Shown: positions 45,935 through 55,976 of the stretch, in pieces
Position numbering within the stretch: the first letter of the stretch is position 1
Layout: every line of letters begins with the position of its first letter
Assembly: GCA_015501595.1 (NCBI GenBank)
Contig: JADNRX010000042.1
Location: 124,001-188,000 of the forward strand
Length of the DNA: 64,000 nucleotides
Reading direction: 5' to 3'
From: Hymenopellis radicata
Taxonomy: Eukaryota; Basidiomycota; Agaricomycetes; Agaricales; Physalacriaceae
Translations under genes and position numbers: made by a program
The notes under the pieces: generated by a model
The model's database searches: none
Seen by the model: only the letters and a program-made list of their open reading frames with translations
Told to the model about the DNA's origin: nothing

Positions 45935-48430
45935 CTATAGCAGGAAAACATCATCAATACACAAAAAACGGACAGGGGAACAGCCCACGAACCTCTTCTC
46001 CCTTAATATCCTGAACACAAGCTTACTATCCCGATCGTTGCCCAACGAGCTCCGCACACCACCAACCCGCGGCGGGAACGCCCCCGGCCCGCACCGGTCC
46101 TGCAGATCCGCCAGACTCTCATTCGTGCCCTCCGTCTCGACCACCACCGTCCCGTACCACCCCGGATCCACAAACAGCCCGTTCGACTCTGGTATCGCGA
46201 TGCGCACCGCCCCGCGCGACCGCAGCACAAACGAGGACCGGTGCACCCATCGCACGACGTTATGGTACGTTCCCTGGGGACTAGAAGAAAAGAAGCTCAA
46301 GAACAGAACAGAACAGAAGCACGCGCAAGCTCACGTTTCGGTGCGCACTCTATCCTGGAGAAGCTGCAAGTTAGCAGCGATCTCCTCCCCCCAGGGCGCC
46401 AAGTCGATGCGCACGATGGGGTTGCTCGAAGCCGGCCCCGTCCTAACCACGCGGTGGAAGTAGGAAGGCGAGAACGCTAGCGTCGGCAGATACCGCGGCA
46501 GATCGCCCACCGCCGAGTACGTGTAATCCAGATCCTAACGATGAGAGTATGAGTAAGTGCACCTTATGACAGAGAAAGACGACAAACAATGAGATAGCTC
46601 CCATCCCACACCAATCGTCCTACATTCCCCTCGTCGCCCACCGCGACATCCCAAACCACGTCTCCAACGCGCATGAGGTGCAACACACCCGCGCGCTTGA
46701 GCTCGGCCTCGCACTCCAGCACACTCGCGTCGCTCAACCAGTCCCCGTCCGGACTCGGCACAAAACACCTCAACAGCGGCGCCCGGCGCAGCCTGAACAA
46801 TGGCGACTTGAAGCCGTGATTAATCGGTGTTGGGGGCCGATGTCCATGCGTCGAATACGAAAAGGTGGGTGAAGGCGCCCGGCTCGAAGCACGCGAACGC
46901 GTACGCGACGACGGGCTATGTGCTGTAGAGCGTGAAGTCTCCTTCTCGGCCTGCGCGCGCAACCGAAGGACCACGCGTGTATATGCACGCGTTGCCGCCG
47001 TAAGATGTTGCACGTCGTCGATAAGGGCACGCTCCCGCCGGCTCGCGTGAGTCTGCACAAATGTCTGCGCTGTCCGTGCATACTCGTGTGTCGGCAGAGT
47101 GACGCCCCGCATGTAATTGTACAAGTCCTAATGGAATTCATCAGCCATCTATCCTGTCACAAGCAGGTTAACCCACCTCGAGTGTCAGAACCAATGGTTC
47201 GTTGGAACCCCACAACCATCTCGAGTACCCGACAGTCTTCAAGTACCTTTCTAGAATCACTTCCTTCAGGTCTGCATCACCCTTCGCGCTGGTCACACTC
47301 CTGATCTTCTTTGTGACGCTGCTCAGAACCAGCCATTCGTAGAAGGATAGAAACGGAAGCAGCGCAGCGAGGATACCCGCATGAGAGAGGAACACGTCCA
47401 GAAGGAAGGGTTCTGGAGGTCGATCCTCTTTGACAGGTAATGCCGCGAGGGCCTGCGGCGGCGACTTTTCCAAAACATGACCTCGACGGACACGTTTATA
47501 ATCATCAGGCGAAGGAGGTGTCGGAGGAGCGCGTGGCGCAGGCGGCGGAGTGACTGGACGTACAACTTCGGGCGTAGCAGCCCGTGGGACTTCTGGGGTA
47601 ACAGGTCGTGCAGGCGTAACGGGACGTGCAACCTCGGGAGTGACAGGCCGGGAGACCGCTCTCTCCTTGCCCTTACTCGAACTAGGTTTGGGAGGAAGCA
47701 TCTTCACACCCTCCACCTTGGCAAACGGGTCATCTGAAAAGAAGGGCACGTCTGCAGCAACCCGCGACTCCTCAGGGGTAACGGGACGTTGTTTGTACAG
47801 GCGACGGGATGTCATGTTATTGACGGATATGGATGCATCCGATGGCGTACGCGATGGGGCCTTTGCGTGGGCCGCCCGCAGAGGAGTGGTATTCTGTAAT
47901 GAAACAGGCGGATGCGTTTCCATGCGAGCTGTCTGCCCGTGCCCGTGACCGTTGAGACTGCCATTGGGATATGCGTCACGCGAAGACGGTCGGGGAGGGT
48001 CATTGTCCGTAGGCGAAGCACCGTTACGATACCGAGGAAGGGAAGCAGTCGATGAATTGAGGTGCTGATGCATGACGACAGGTGGATGAGAATTTTCCGA
48101 CGGTATGGAGGAATATGGATTCGGAGAAGGAGGAGGGTATGTCTTCTGGCGCGATCTTGGTTGGGAGTACTCTGCCGGAGGAGTGGGATACGAATTCGGG
48201 TATGGAGGTTGGTATACGCGCTGCTGCTGGGGAGGAGATGCGTAAACGTTCTGAGGGTATGCGTTCTGGTATGGCTTGGGCTGGGGCTGAGGAATGGTGG
48301 TCATTGCCGCAAAGATGAGTGGCTTTCCTCGGGCAGGAGCAGCAAGCGAGCGCTGACTGTTGGATTTGCGAGGTGGGCCATTCATGTGGTAGGCGGTAGG
48401 AGACATGGTTGTGGTAGTCGTGGTCGACAT
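45935..48430 (-). CDS. Proline-rich conserved fungal protein
   Basis: Four main exons join in frame, about 780 residues. The N-terminal ~330 residues are disordered and Pro/Tyr/Gln-rich (YPTPPAEYSQP, KTYPPPSPNPY), then a run of T-P motifs (SRPVTPEVARPVTP, RPVTPPPAP) that could be proline-directed kinase sites. The folded part starts at PFLLDVFLSHAGILAALLPF, SFYEWLVLSSVTKKIRSV and LKEVILERYLKTVGYSRWLW. It goes on through DLYNYMRGVTLPTHEYAR, an Arg/Ser-rich insert, VWDVAVGDEGNVGRLVWDG, LDYTYSAVGDLPRYLPTLAF and YHNVVRWVHRSSFVLRSRG, with the stop at 45935. It is a conserved protein I cannot name. The start 48430 (MSTTTTTTMSPTAYH) is preferred because a TATA box lies just upstream; the frame stays open to 48529. 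Confidence 0.7.
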
Positions 48431-48482
48431 GCTGTTTGAATGAGAGATGTTTTGGGGTATTACGGCCTGGGAGTGTTCGGAC

Positions 48483-48488
48483 TTTATA
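48483..48488 (-). promoter_or_regulatory. TATA box of the proline-rich gene
   Basis: TATAAA on the minus strand, about 53 bp upstream of the chosen ATG at 48430. It supports an independent promoter for this gene rather than splicing from the upstream disordered ORF. Confidence 0.45.
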
Positions 48489-48773
48489 GCAAAGAGAAAA
48501 TTAGCGCGAGAGGGCGTGGGTGACGTCAAAAACGCACCGTGTCTGATCGGGTAAGAGGTGGCTGAAGGCCCGCTATAGAGTCGACCTGAGGAGGCGAGAT
48601 AAGTAAAGGTTGGGTGACGGAAAATCGCAACAAAGTTAAGTGCAGAACGCGTGGACTATTACGTCGGGTTCGCGCAGATCACCGACCGCGAAGTCTAACC
48701 GCGCATGTTCAAGTGCCGGACAAGGGGACGCCTCAAAGGAGACTGGCTCGAGAAAAAGAAGAAATTCGAAAAT

Positions 48774-49640
48774 TTATCCGCTTACCTCGTGTGGCGGCCT
48801 GCGCTGTGGTGGGCTCGGGGGCATTGGTATACGCGGCTGGTGAGCATTCAGAGATACTTTGCGATCAGGTGTGGGTATTGGTCGGGGCTTTGGCGTAGAA
48901 AATAACGATTCGTGCGGAAATAGCGGCTTTTCCGGATCAGCAGGCGGTAGTACAGAGGACGAGGGAATGGACACGGATGTACCAAACGTTCGTAGGTCGG
49001 CTGAAGTATCAGAGACCTGCCCTGACGTAGTCGTACGTGAATTGTAGGTTTCCAGAGGCACCACTCGGTTCGAAAACTGCCGACTGGGGGACACGGACGA
49101 ATACAGGTTATTGGGCTCGCGTGGGGGATATACCTTTGGTAGGGGTTTCTCTGGAGGTGGTGGTGGTGCGTCATCGCCAAATGCTGGTCCCAGAGACGTC
49201 TCCGTGACTGTCCTCATCGTTGCGAGCGACGTCGACGATGCGGCAGCCGACGTGTTGCCCCTCACAGGCTGCCGCCAAGCAGGGGGTGGACTCGTGTAGC
49301 CAAATGCCGCGTCGCCCATCGTCTCCGTCACGCCATATTTGCTGCTCTTCGTTGTCGCGACCGACGTCGACGATGCAGCAGGCCCAGTTACGTTCCTTCG
49401 CGCTCCTGAAGCGGTACTTCGCGGATGCGATACTGATTCCCGTTTTCCCAGTGCCATTGGGCCCGACACGATCCTAGCCGCCGTCGGTGCTGTCTGTGTC
49501 TGCGCAGCTGAACCTCCCGCGAGTCGTGCATATAATGGGGTCGGCGCCGACACGTTTGGTGCGGACGGAGCAGGAGGGCCTGCAGTGGTGTCATTGGGTG
49601 CAGGCTTTTGTTTCGACTTTTTGCGAAGGAATCCAGCCAT
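48774..49640 (-). CDS. Disordered Pro/Ser-rich protein (possibly the 5' exon of the next gene)
   Basis: A long open frame from MAGFLRKKSKQKP (49640) with composition typical of real coding sequence: Ser/Thr/Ala/Pro-rich, with repeated motifs (SSTSVATTKS and SSTSLATMRT; VTETMGDAAFGY and VTETSLGPAFGD), DDAPPPPPEKPLPKVYPPRE, and an end at RRPPHE followed by a consensus donor GTAAGC. The stop comes just after that donor, so the real gene probably continues. It may splice into the proline-rich gene downstream (same strand, similar composition, RKSNSQRSL region) to make one ~1,050-residue protein. No domain is recognised. Confidence 0.5.
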   Translation of the reverse strand: MAGFLRKKSKQKPAPNDTTAGPPAPSAPNVSAPTPLYARLAGGSAAQTQTAPTAARIVSGPMALGKRESVSHPRSTASGARRNVTGPAASSTSVATTKSSKYGVTETMGDAAFGYTSPPPAWRQPVRGNTSAAASSTSLATMRTVTETSLGPAFGDDAPPPPPEKPLPKVYPPREPNNLYSSVSPSRQFSNRVVPLETYNSRTTTSGQVSDTSADLRTFGTSVSIPSSSVLPPADPEKPLFPHESLFSTPKPRPIPTPDRKVSLNAHQPRIPMPPSPPQRRPPHEVSG

Positions 49641-51025
49641 CGCACGAGTCGTCGTCGTCACTGTCGTACACGACGAGCTCAAGGCTTTCGTGGTTGTCGT
49701 CGTCCTCGGAGAATTTGTGAGAAATCGTTATTGCTTCCGCACCGTATGTTAGCCGTCAATGACCCATGGGAAAAGACTGCCGCATTTGGAATCCATTGTT
49801 CCTTGCACTGACGAAACTGGTGATGTTGGACGACATGTTGCCCTGTTCTTGCCGTACGCTGAGAATTTCGAATGTCGTAGAATGAGAGGAAAAAGGGCGT
49901 CTAACGTAAATAGAGCTCGAACCAGCCAAGGTGTCCTGAGCGCCACTGATTGCCGTCAATTATATTCAATCTGTCCGGGAAACAGCGAGGACTGTATTAT
50001 TGACGGTATATAAATCCGCGCCCTCGTTGACTCCATGGAGATGAACGTCATCGACAACTTCGCGTTCACTGTGGAATGTCGGGTAACTTTCCAGTGCAAC
50101 GATTGACTCTTGTACTCTTTCAAAAGAGAAACTAGAAACTTACACTGTCTTCGATCCTCATTCACTCATCTTCCATCATTCGTCCTGACCATCATGAGCT
50201 TAATTAGTCTTGGACTAGTCGCGCCATCCCTTACCCAGCTGTAGCCAGTCTCGCTACTTTAGCTCGGCGGCGGCGCCAAGAGCCTTTCCTGTACGTAGAT
50301 CCCGATTCCGTACCTTCATCTCGCTAACCTGGGCAGCGCGTCAATCTCAACGCCGTCCATCATGATATATGATAACCTTGATCGAACACGGACATATAAC
50401 GGCGCTACGCTTCTGCGGTCGAGATCAAGTCGAGATTCGAGTCCGAAAGGTATCGTTCTTTAGAGACGCGGACATATACATTGGCCTTTACCAAACAATA
50501 CTGAGCCAACGGGTGTCTGAAGTTTGACCGTCGCATTCATGAGGCTAGAAAGCTCCAACTGGAGCAGGATGTATGCGCCGTGAGGAAATCGGACTTCTTG
50601 TAGACGCCGCGCGTAGTATGCCCGGAATAAGTTTCATTGACCAGCCAGAAAATGATCAAATACTCAGTGAGCGCCGCGGCATAGATGGCCTTTACTCTGT
50701 GGCGTAAATCCTAGGGCCCGCTTAGTCGTGTGCGTTTTTGTTCGGGTTCAAGTTGCCTCGCATTCGAATCGATGATAAGGATGTCTAGACTCTCATGTCT
50801 GTTACTGAAGCAACGGTTCGAATGAGGGTCTTGTGCAGTGATAGGACCGAGGCCATACGGACAATAACGCGTGCTAAAAGGGAATCACCCCGCACAAAGC
50901 TCCGTAGCCTGTACTACAGCGTGATGAGGACGAACGAAGGATCCAACCAAAAACGAGCGTATCAACTTCCTAGTCACCCGGGCCTGGCCGACCCTGAACG
51001 TTAGCACAAGTTCCAAGCAAGTTGT
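49641..51025. other. No supported gene
   Basis: About 1.4 kb of non-coding or degraded sequence between the disordered-protein gene and the tRNA-Thr; only short frames. Confidence 0.45.
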
Positions 51026-51029
51026 AAAA
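51026..51029 (-). terminator. Pol III terminator of tRNA-Thr
   Basis: TTTT on the minus strand, 16 bp beyond the tRNA 3' end. Confidence 0.6.
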
Positions 51030-51045
51030 GATCCTAATGAGCCAG

Positions 51046-51135
51046 TTCCCTCTAGCCGACTTGAACGACTGACCTCGTCATAATCTGTGGAACTGCTTAT
51101 ACTAGTGACGCGCTCTACCACTGAGCTAAGAGGGA
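51046..51135 (-). tRNA. tRNA-Thr(AGU) with an 18-nt intron
   Basis: Complete cloverleaf on the minus strand. Acceptor TCCCTCT pairs with AGAGGGA, with discriminator A. The D arm is GCTC-AGTGGTA-GAGC (A box). The anticodon stem CGTCA pairs with TGACG, with anticodon AGT in loop CTAGTA..A. The intron of 18 nt follows position 37. The T arm is AGTCG-TTCAAGT-CGGCT (B box). Mature length 72 nt. The gene sits in the spacer between the two arms of the large inverted duplication. Confidence 0.93.
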
Positions 51136-51231
51136 TGTAGGCTCCCCAGTGCTTACTCAGGTTCTGCCAATAATTTGAAATGACGCTCGATCGATAGAGT
51201 GCCTTGTACCTCAGGATCATCTCCTCTGTTC

Positions 51232-51841
51232 ATGACGGCCACAACGACGTCGAGCGCGATGGCCAGCGACGCGCCACCGGAGGAAATTTCGCGGCCATCT
51301 CTCGACGGAGGCAGCCTCTACGCTGTCCTCCTCTTTCGCGGCGACTACACCACCTGGGACTGGGCCTTTTTCGTCCCCGATGCCGCCAAAACACCCATCG
51401 GCGCCCTCGGATCCCTGTTCCACACCACCCAAGGCTCGGCGGGGCGCTGGGCCTTTGCAATGGAGAACTCGGCCGACTTTCACCAGTGCGCCGAGGCCGT
51501 GGCTATGGTCCGCCTCGCCGACCTCCACGGCCTTGGCAGCTTCGCAGACGTCGTCCAGGAGCTCACCGCCACGTTCAATACCGTCGATACGAGCAACACA
51601 CACCCCGCAGAATTCAGCTCGCGGCTCTGGTTCATCGAGGCGATCTGCGTCCTGCATGATTGCGGCTTCGTGACCTGCGACGATGCCTGGCTGCTAGAAA
51701 GGGAGTTAAAGCGCTATGCTTTTAGCGCCATGGATTCGTATCTCGAAGGGGGAGGTACGTCTCCATCGGTGCCTTTTATTTCTTTAAATCTCATTTCGGG
51801 GGCCAGGTTATAAGCTGTTCAAATCAGAACACTGTTCATAG
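51232..51841 (+). CDS. Small protein of unknown function
   Basis: GC-rich open frame starting MTATTTSSAMASDAPPEE, then SLDGGSLYAVLLFRGDYTTW and DWAFFVPDAAKTPIGALGSL. The second part is helical (CAEAVAMVRLADLHGLGSF, LWFIEAICVLHDCGFVTCDD, AWLLERELKRYAFSAMDSYL). A short intron (donor GTACGTCT, acceptor CCAG) joins a last exon YKLFKSEHCS with stop 51839-51841. About 185 residues. The layout (beta-hairpin, then W-A-F-F, then helices) resembles small fungal orphan families such as DUF6914-type proteins, but I cannot confirm this. No signal peptide or TM helix. It starts ~95 bp from the tRNA-Thr gene, on the opposite strand. Confidence 0.6.
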
Positions 51842-53332
51842 CGGATGGTCTGTTCCTATCCTCGTTCCACACTCCCGCCATCTGATACCCCGCAAAGACC
51901 TGTTCGTTCTAGCTTCCATCTACCTAGATCCGCCGCTAATTTTTGTTACCCCTGCCAGTAACATACACCCTGGGGGTTTCTTGCATGCATGGGCGCGCTT
52001 GTGCTCGCCCGGTTCCTTACTATGATTGTGTAGCTCTGCGGGATATATGCTTGGGTGCAGTATGGCTTCAAATCACAGGATCATTATTTTCAATATCTGC
52101 AGTTCGCGTGTTAAACACCTGATAGGCATTTGACCTTTTCGTCGCAGCGAAGCAACACCATATCCGCTCAACGTGACTATACCGTTGGAGCCAAGCGCGC
52201 GTTGACGTTAGAAATCAACATCGGCATTCCAACTGCGCTCGACCGCGTTCTGGTTTGCATCTCCCTCGATCCGCCACTAATACATGCTCCCATTGCCCTT
52301 AATTTCTGGCGTATAGTAACCGGATTCTTGAAAAGTGCAGCGGCATATACGCGTTGGTTCAAGCTGATGTGGCTCCATCACAAGACCCTAATTGCCTTGG
52401 CTGTGTGAAGGCAGCTGATGTGCACTAACGTTGATCCGCAAAAAAAGAATGCCGTGTTTCGGTATACAACTTCCCGTTGAGGCCTGCGCGTCAGTTTACA
52501 AGACTATTAGCCTCGTACTGACTTGGTAAGCACGCTTCTGGTCTTCGGCTACGGTGTTAACCTGAGTGTAGGATTATATTCATCGGCTTCACGGGGAGTT
52601 GAACAAATTCAAACGCGCCAAGGACAGTTCGCAAAAGATGTACGACCTTCGCACACTCCTGCCGCGGTATCTGAGCGTCGCGTTGATGCGTGCGCTTCAA
52701 CGGTCAACGGAAGTCATTTCAACAGCACTGCAGTTATCACGTCTATCGTGCATGTCTCCTCATGCCCGGCGTCTACAAGAAGGACTATTCCCATCATAGC
52801 ATTTACAGCCTGGTCAAGTCTTATGTGTCGAGCCAAGATACTCGCAATCAGGCGCGGTAGCCTAGAGACAATGTTCGACATTTCGCGGCGTCCTGCCTGG
52901 AGATGCAAGCAATCGATCTGGACTATTTGTCACTCGGCTCTTCTTGACTTGATATCCTGTAGCCAGCGTTTAATTGTGGTCTGCCTGACAGTATCGCAGT
53001 ACTTTTTCGTCTACGCGTGTTTGACCGGTCTAACTCAGTAGAGCTTCGATTCCGATACGGATTCAGGAAAGAAATTGCTCCACTGATCATAGGGTTCCTT
53101 TTTGTGGAAGACAGCCTTTGTTGGTGGGCGACACAGGACACCGCCTCGAGCAGCTAGCCCCTTCCCATGTCCAGCTCTAATGGCACAAGAAAGTCTCGTC
53201 TTGGTCCGTACCGACTTAACGTACAAATGCAATTCTAGGTCCGTTGAACGGAAAGGCGTGAGAGTCATCATGATGATCAAGCCGAACACGGCGCACCTCT
53301 TTCCAATCACTCAACTTTATCTCCCTCACACG
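51842..53332. other. No supported gene
   Basis: Only short frames. The far end carries a copy of the promoter-proximal sequence of the secreted-protein gene (53,141-53,205). Confidence 0.4.
53141..53205 (+). repeat. Direct repeat of secreted-protein promoter sequence, first unit
   Basis: CCGCCT..CAGCTAGCCCC, CTTCCCATGTCCAG and AGTCTCGTCTT recur at 53,538-53,603 in the same order with small changes. The second unit is the promoter of the secreted-protein copy at 53649. The two units are ~400 bp apart. Confidence 0.75.
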
Positions 53333-53648
53333 TCTAACACATATTGACGTAGGAGGGTATTCAGACAAGACTTCTTAGCTCGCCCCACACAGTTCTGGTA
53401 AAGTCTTTCCAATGACCATGCGCGACGGTCTCACTGGTACGGGCAATGGAATTACTCCTATCGCGTCCGCTTTCTACTTCTCCTTGTGGAACCTGTCTCG
53501 TTCACCACGGCCTTCTGTAGTGTCCGAGTCAGTAGGCCGCCTTCTCCAGCTAACCCCTTCCCATGTCCAGGTTTGATGGCGCAAGACAGTCTCGTCTTAG
53601 TTTGACTTTAAAAGCCCTTGTCAGATTAGAACTTCGCCATCAACCAAC

Positions 53649-54443
53649 ATGTCATCATTCCACAAACTCTCCATCTATGTTCTTGCACTATTGTCCGTTA
53701 CTCCCAGCTCCTATACTGGCCCGAGTGCAGCGCCTGACAATATCGTGGACGTCACCAGTGTAGACAAGTTCTGGTACGCTTGTTACCACTCACACCCGTC
53801 GCCGCGACATCTTATTCAACAATCCAGTCTCATCGTCCCGCGCACCGCGCACACATCAATCGGTGACAGCGAACATCCAGGCGGGATGCAGACGTACTGT
53901 TCACCGCACGGACATACAGACCCGAAGCAGGATACCTACCCGCTGACTTTGGCAAGAAGGCAAAGTCGCGTTCAAATCGGGAACGGGCAAGAATGGGAAA
54001 CGATACACTCAATGTAGGTTGCTGTTCAGCCATCGGAGGAGAGAAGTTAATGATTTCTTTAGTAACAGGATGCATCAATTCGAGCAAGCTGGATCGACTC
54101 ATACCCAGCGACGCAGGTGGCCAGTACGATTCGAGTGGTGGATCCAAGGGACAGGGAAATCCACAAGGGAGTGTTTGCCTTGGGTACGTCGCGTTCGCCC
54201 AGCTCTGTATCGTCTTCGCTGATCACGTTGTCCTGGTCATTTTAGGTACAAACACTACGTCGAGCTCGTCGAGCCACGAGGCCCGCGGGCGTGTATTAGG
54301 TGCTGCGACGATCCAGCCGACTGTCCTACAAACAAAGGTATGTGAACTCAATGCTGTTTCGCGAATGGCACTCATCTGTGAACGTTGTAGACACTTCGGG
54401 ATGCCCGCGCGTCATAGACGGGGATTACTTCAATTGCGGATAG
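53649..54443 (+). pseudogene. Secreted cysteine-containing protein, arm 2 copy, frameshifted
   Basis: Inverted homologue of 43821-44619, with the same signal peptide region (MSSFHKLSIYVLALLSVTPS), introns and C-terminal cysteine cluster (stop 54441-54443). In exon 2 two single bases are missing relative to arm 1: CAGGATAC for CAGGGATAC at 53930-53931, and CTTTGG for CTTTTGG at 53948-53950. The net shift of two bases turns PADFWQEGQVEFKSG into an unrelated frame ending at a stop. The downstream exons are otherwise well preserved, so the break is recent or an error in homopolymer length. A TATA-like TTTAAAAG lies at 53607-53614. Confidence 0.72.
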
Positions 54444-54759
54444 ATGATGAGATCTGCGAGGAGTTGAAACACAAGTTTTCTCGAGTGAGATGATACCACT
54501 AGTTTGAGGCGAATATACATCATTTGTTTTGAACTGCCGATTTGAGTACATTAATATGGACACCGCCAAGTTGAATAGTGCTGGGACCCGGTCGTTTCCA
54601 AGAACTGGAAATGCAAGCGAGCCAATTTGTAAGAAGTGGGCGCTGACAAGATGGATCTTCCTCTTCAGTTTCGATCCCGAAAGCACAAGGGGTGCCAGCA
54701 AAGGAAGTCTATGATTATGGGGAATCTAAAGTCCAAAATCGTCCACGACGATGTACACG

Positions 54760-55674
54760 CTAAATCGAGTAGTGAATAGTTATGGACGCCTGCCGGATAT
54801 TGTTTGTCCACATTGGAAACTAGGATTTGCATCAGAAAAGTCACGCTGTATTCGTGGCTCTCTTACCTTGGTCATGACAAGCAACGCGACACGGTCGCCG
54901 CTCTGCATCAAATTGACAAAGTCTGCCTCTCTTCCATATATGCCCCTAGCATGATGGTGACCAGGAGGAATATCGTTATCGATGTCCTTTGGATCCTCTG
55001 CTGTCCAGTGTACGACGTTCTCCTTGTACGTCTTCACCGCCGTGAGATTCGAGGTAACATGCCAACGTGAACGATCTAAATCCGGGAGCCGTACTTCGCA
55101 AGACAAGGCGGTGTCGCGCTCTGCTGCAGACCGATCGAGTCCTTCTCTGTAGAGATCTACGGGCAGGCTCCTCTCAACTCCGGAAACCCACCAGGGAGTA
55201 CTGTCGTTATCTGAACGAATTATCGCCGCTTCAAACCACGTCCAAGACCCGTTATAAGTGCCTGTATTAATGATAGGTCAGTACGTTAGCGGCTGTCTAT
55301 GTAGACAGGGCCTTACCACGATGTTCAGGCTCCCCGCCCCATCCTTGATCGCAGCTCTCCGTCTGAATCGTGATCGCTTTCACAAACTTGGCATGGGCGG
55401 GTACACGCGGCGATACGAGGTAGCACCACTCTGCCGTGGGATATGGGCTGCCTTCCCGTCGTGCAGACTTTACTGCCACGTCGAGGAAACGTTCGCTGCG
55501 CACGGAGGGCCAGTATTCAGCCATGTCGAGAATGATTTCGATGAGCTCGGCGGGAATATCGATGGCAGAAAAGAATAGACTGCGTAGGCGGTTAATGTCT
55601 TCTTCTGTGGGTACATAGTCGTGCGTGTCAACATCGGGTGCAGCGACCTCCTCTGACGATTGACTCGCGCCCAT
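54760..55674 (-). CDS. Putatively N-myristoylated protein of unknown function, arm 2 copy
   Basis: Inverted homologue of 42398-43312. The start MGASQSSEEVAAPD at 55674 keeps Gly2 and Ser6. The three exons and both introns are conserved; the last exon ends FPMWTNNIRQASITIHYSI with stop at 54760-54762. Most differences from arm 1 are conservative substitutions, and no lesion is seen. An in-frame extension to 55917 exists but starts with sequence unlike the arm 1 frame, so the shorter start is favoured. Confidence 0.72.
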
Positions 55675-55976
55675 GTCTGGAAGAAGGCTAATGTCAGCGA
55701 TTACACACAAGGTAGTTGTCAAGACTCCCTGTTTAGCGACTTCCACAGAAGAAACTCTTATCTTGCGTTTATCTTGAGTTCCTTCAATTATTGGGAATCT
55801 AGGTGGTGGATAATTGGGACTTGCAGAAGGTGAGGATGCCAGTCGAAGTATAAGGACAAGATGGAAAGCTGCGTCATTGGATATTTGAAACGCCCACGTG
55901 GGGTCGTCCGTCCTCAACTACACAGGAAGTCCGGTGGTGCCGAGAGACAACACCGACTCGCATTGAAAGTACTCTA

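Noticed and set aside
46038..46872. Plus-strand ORFs over the proline-rich gene
   Set aside because: Shadows of the minus-strand coding exons in GC-rich sequence.
49339..49752. Val/Ala-rich plus-strand ORF
   Set aside because: Antisense shadow of the disordered Ser/Ala/Pro-rich protein on the minus strand.
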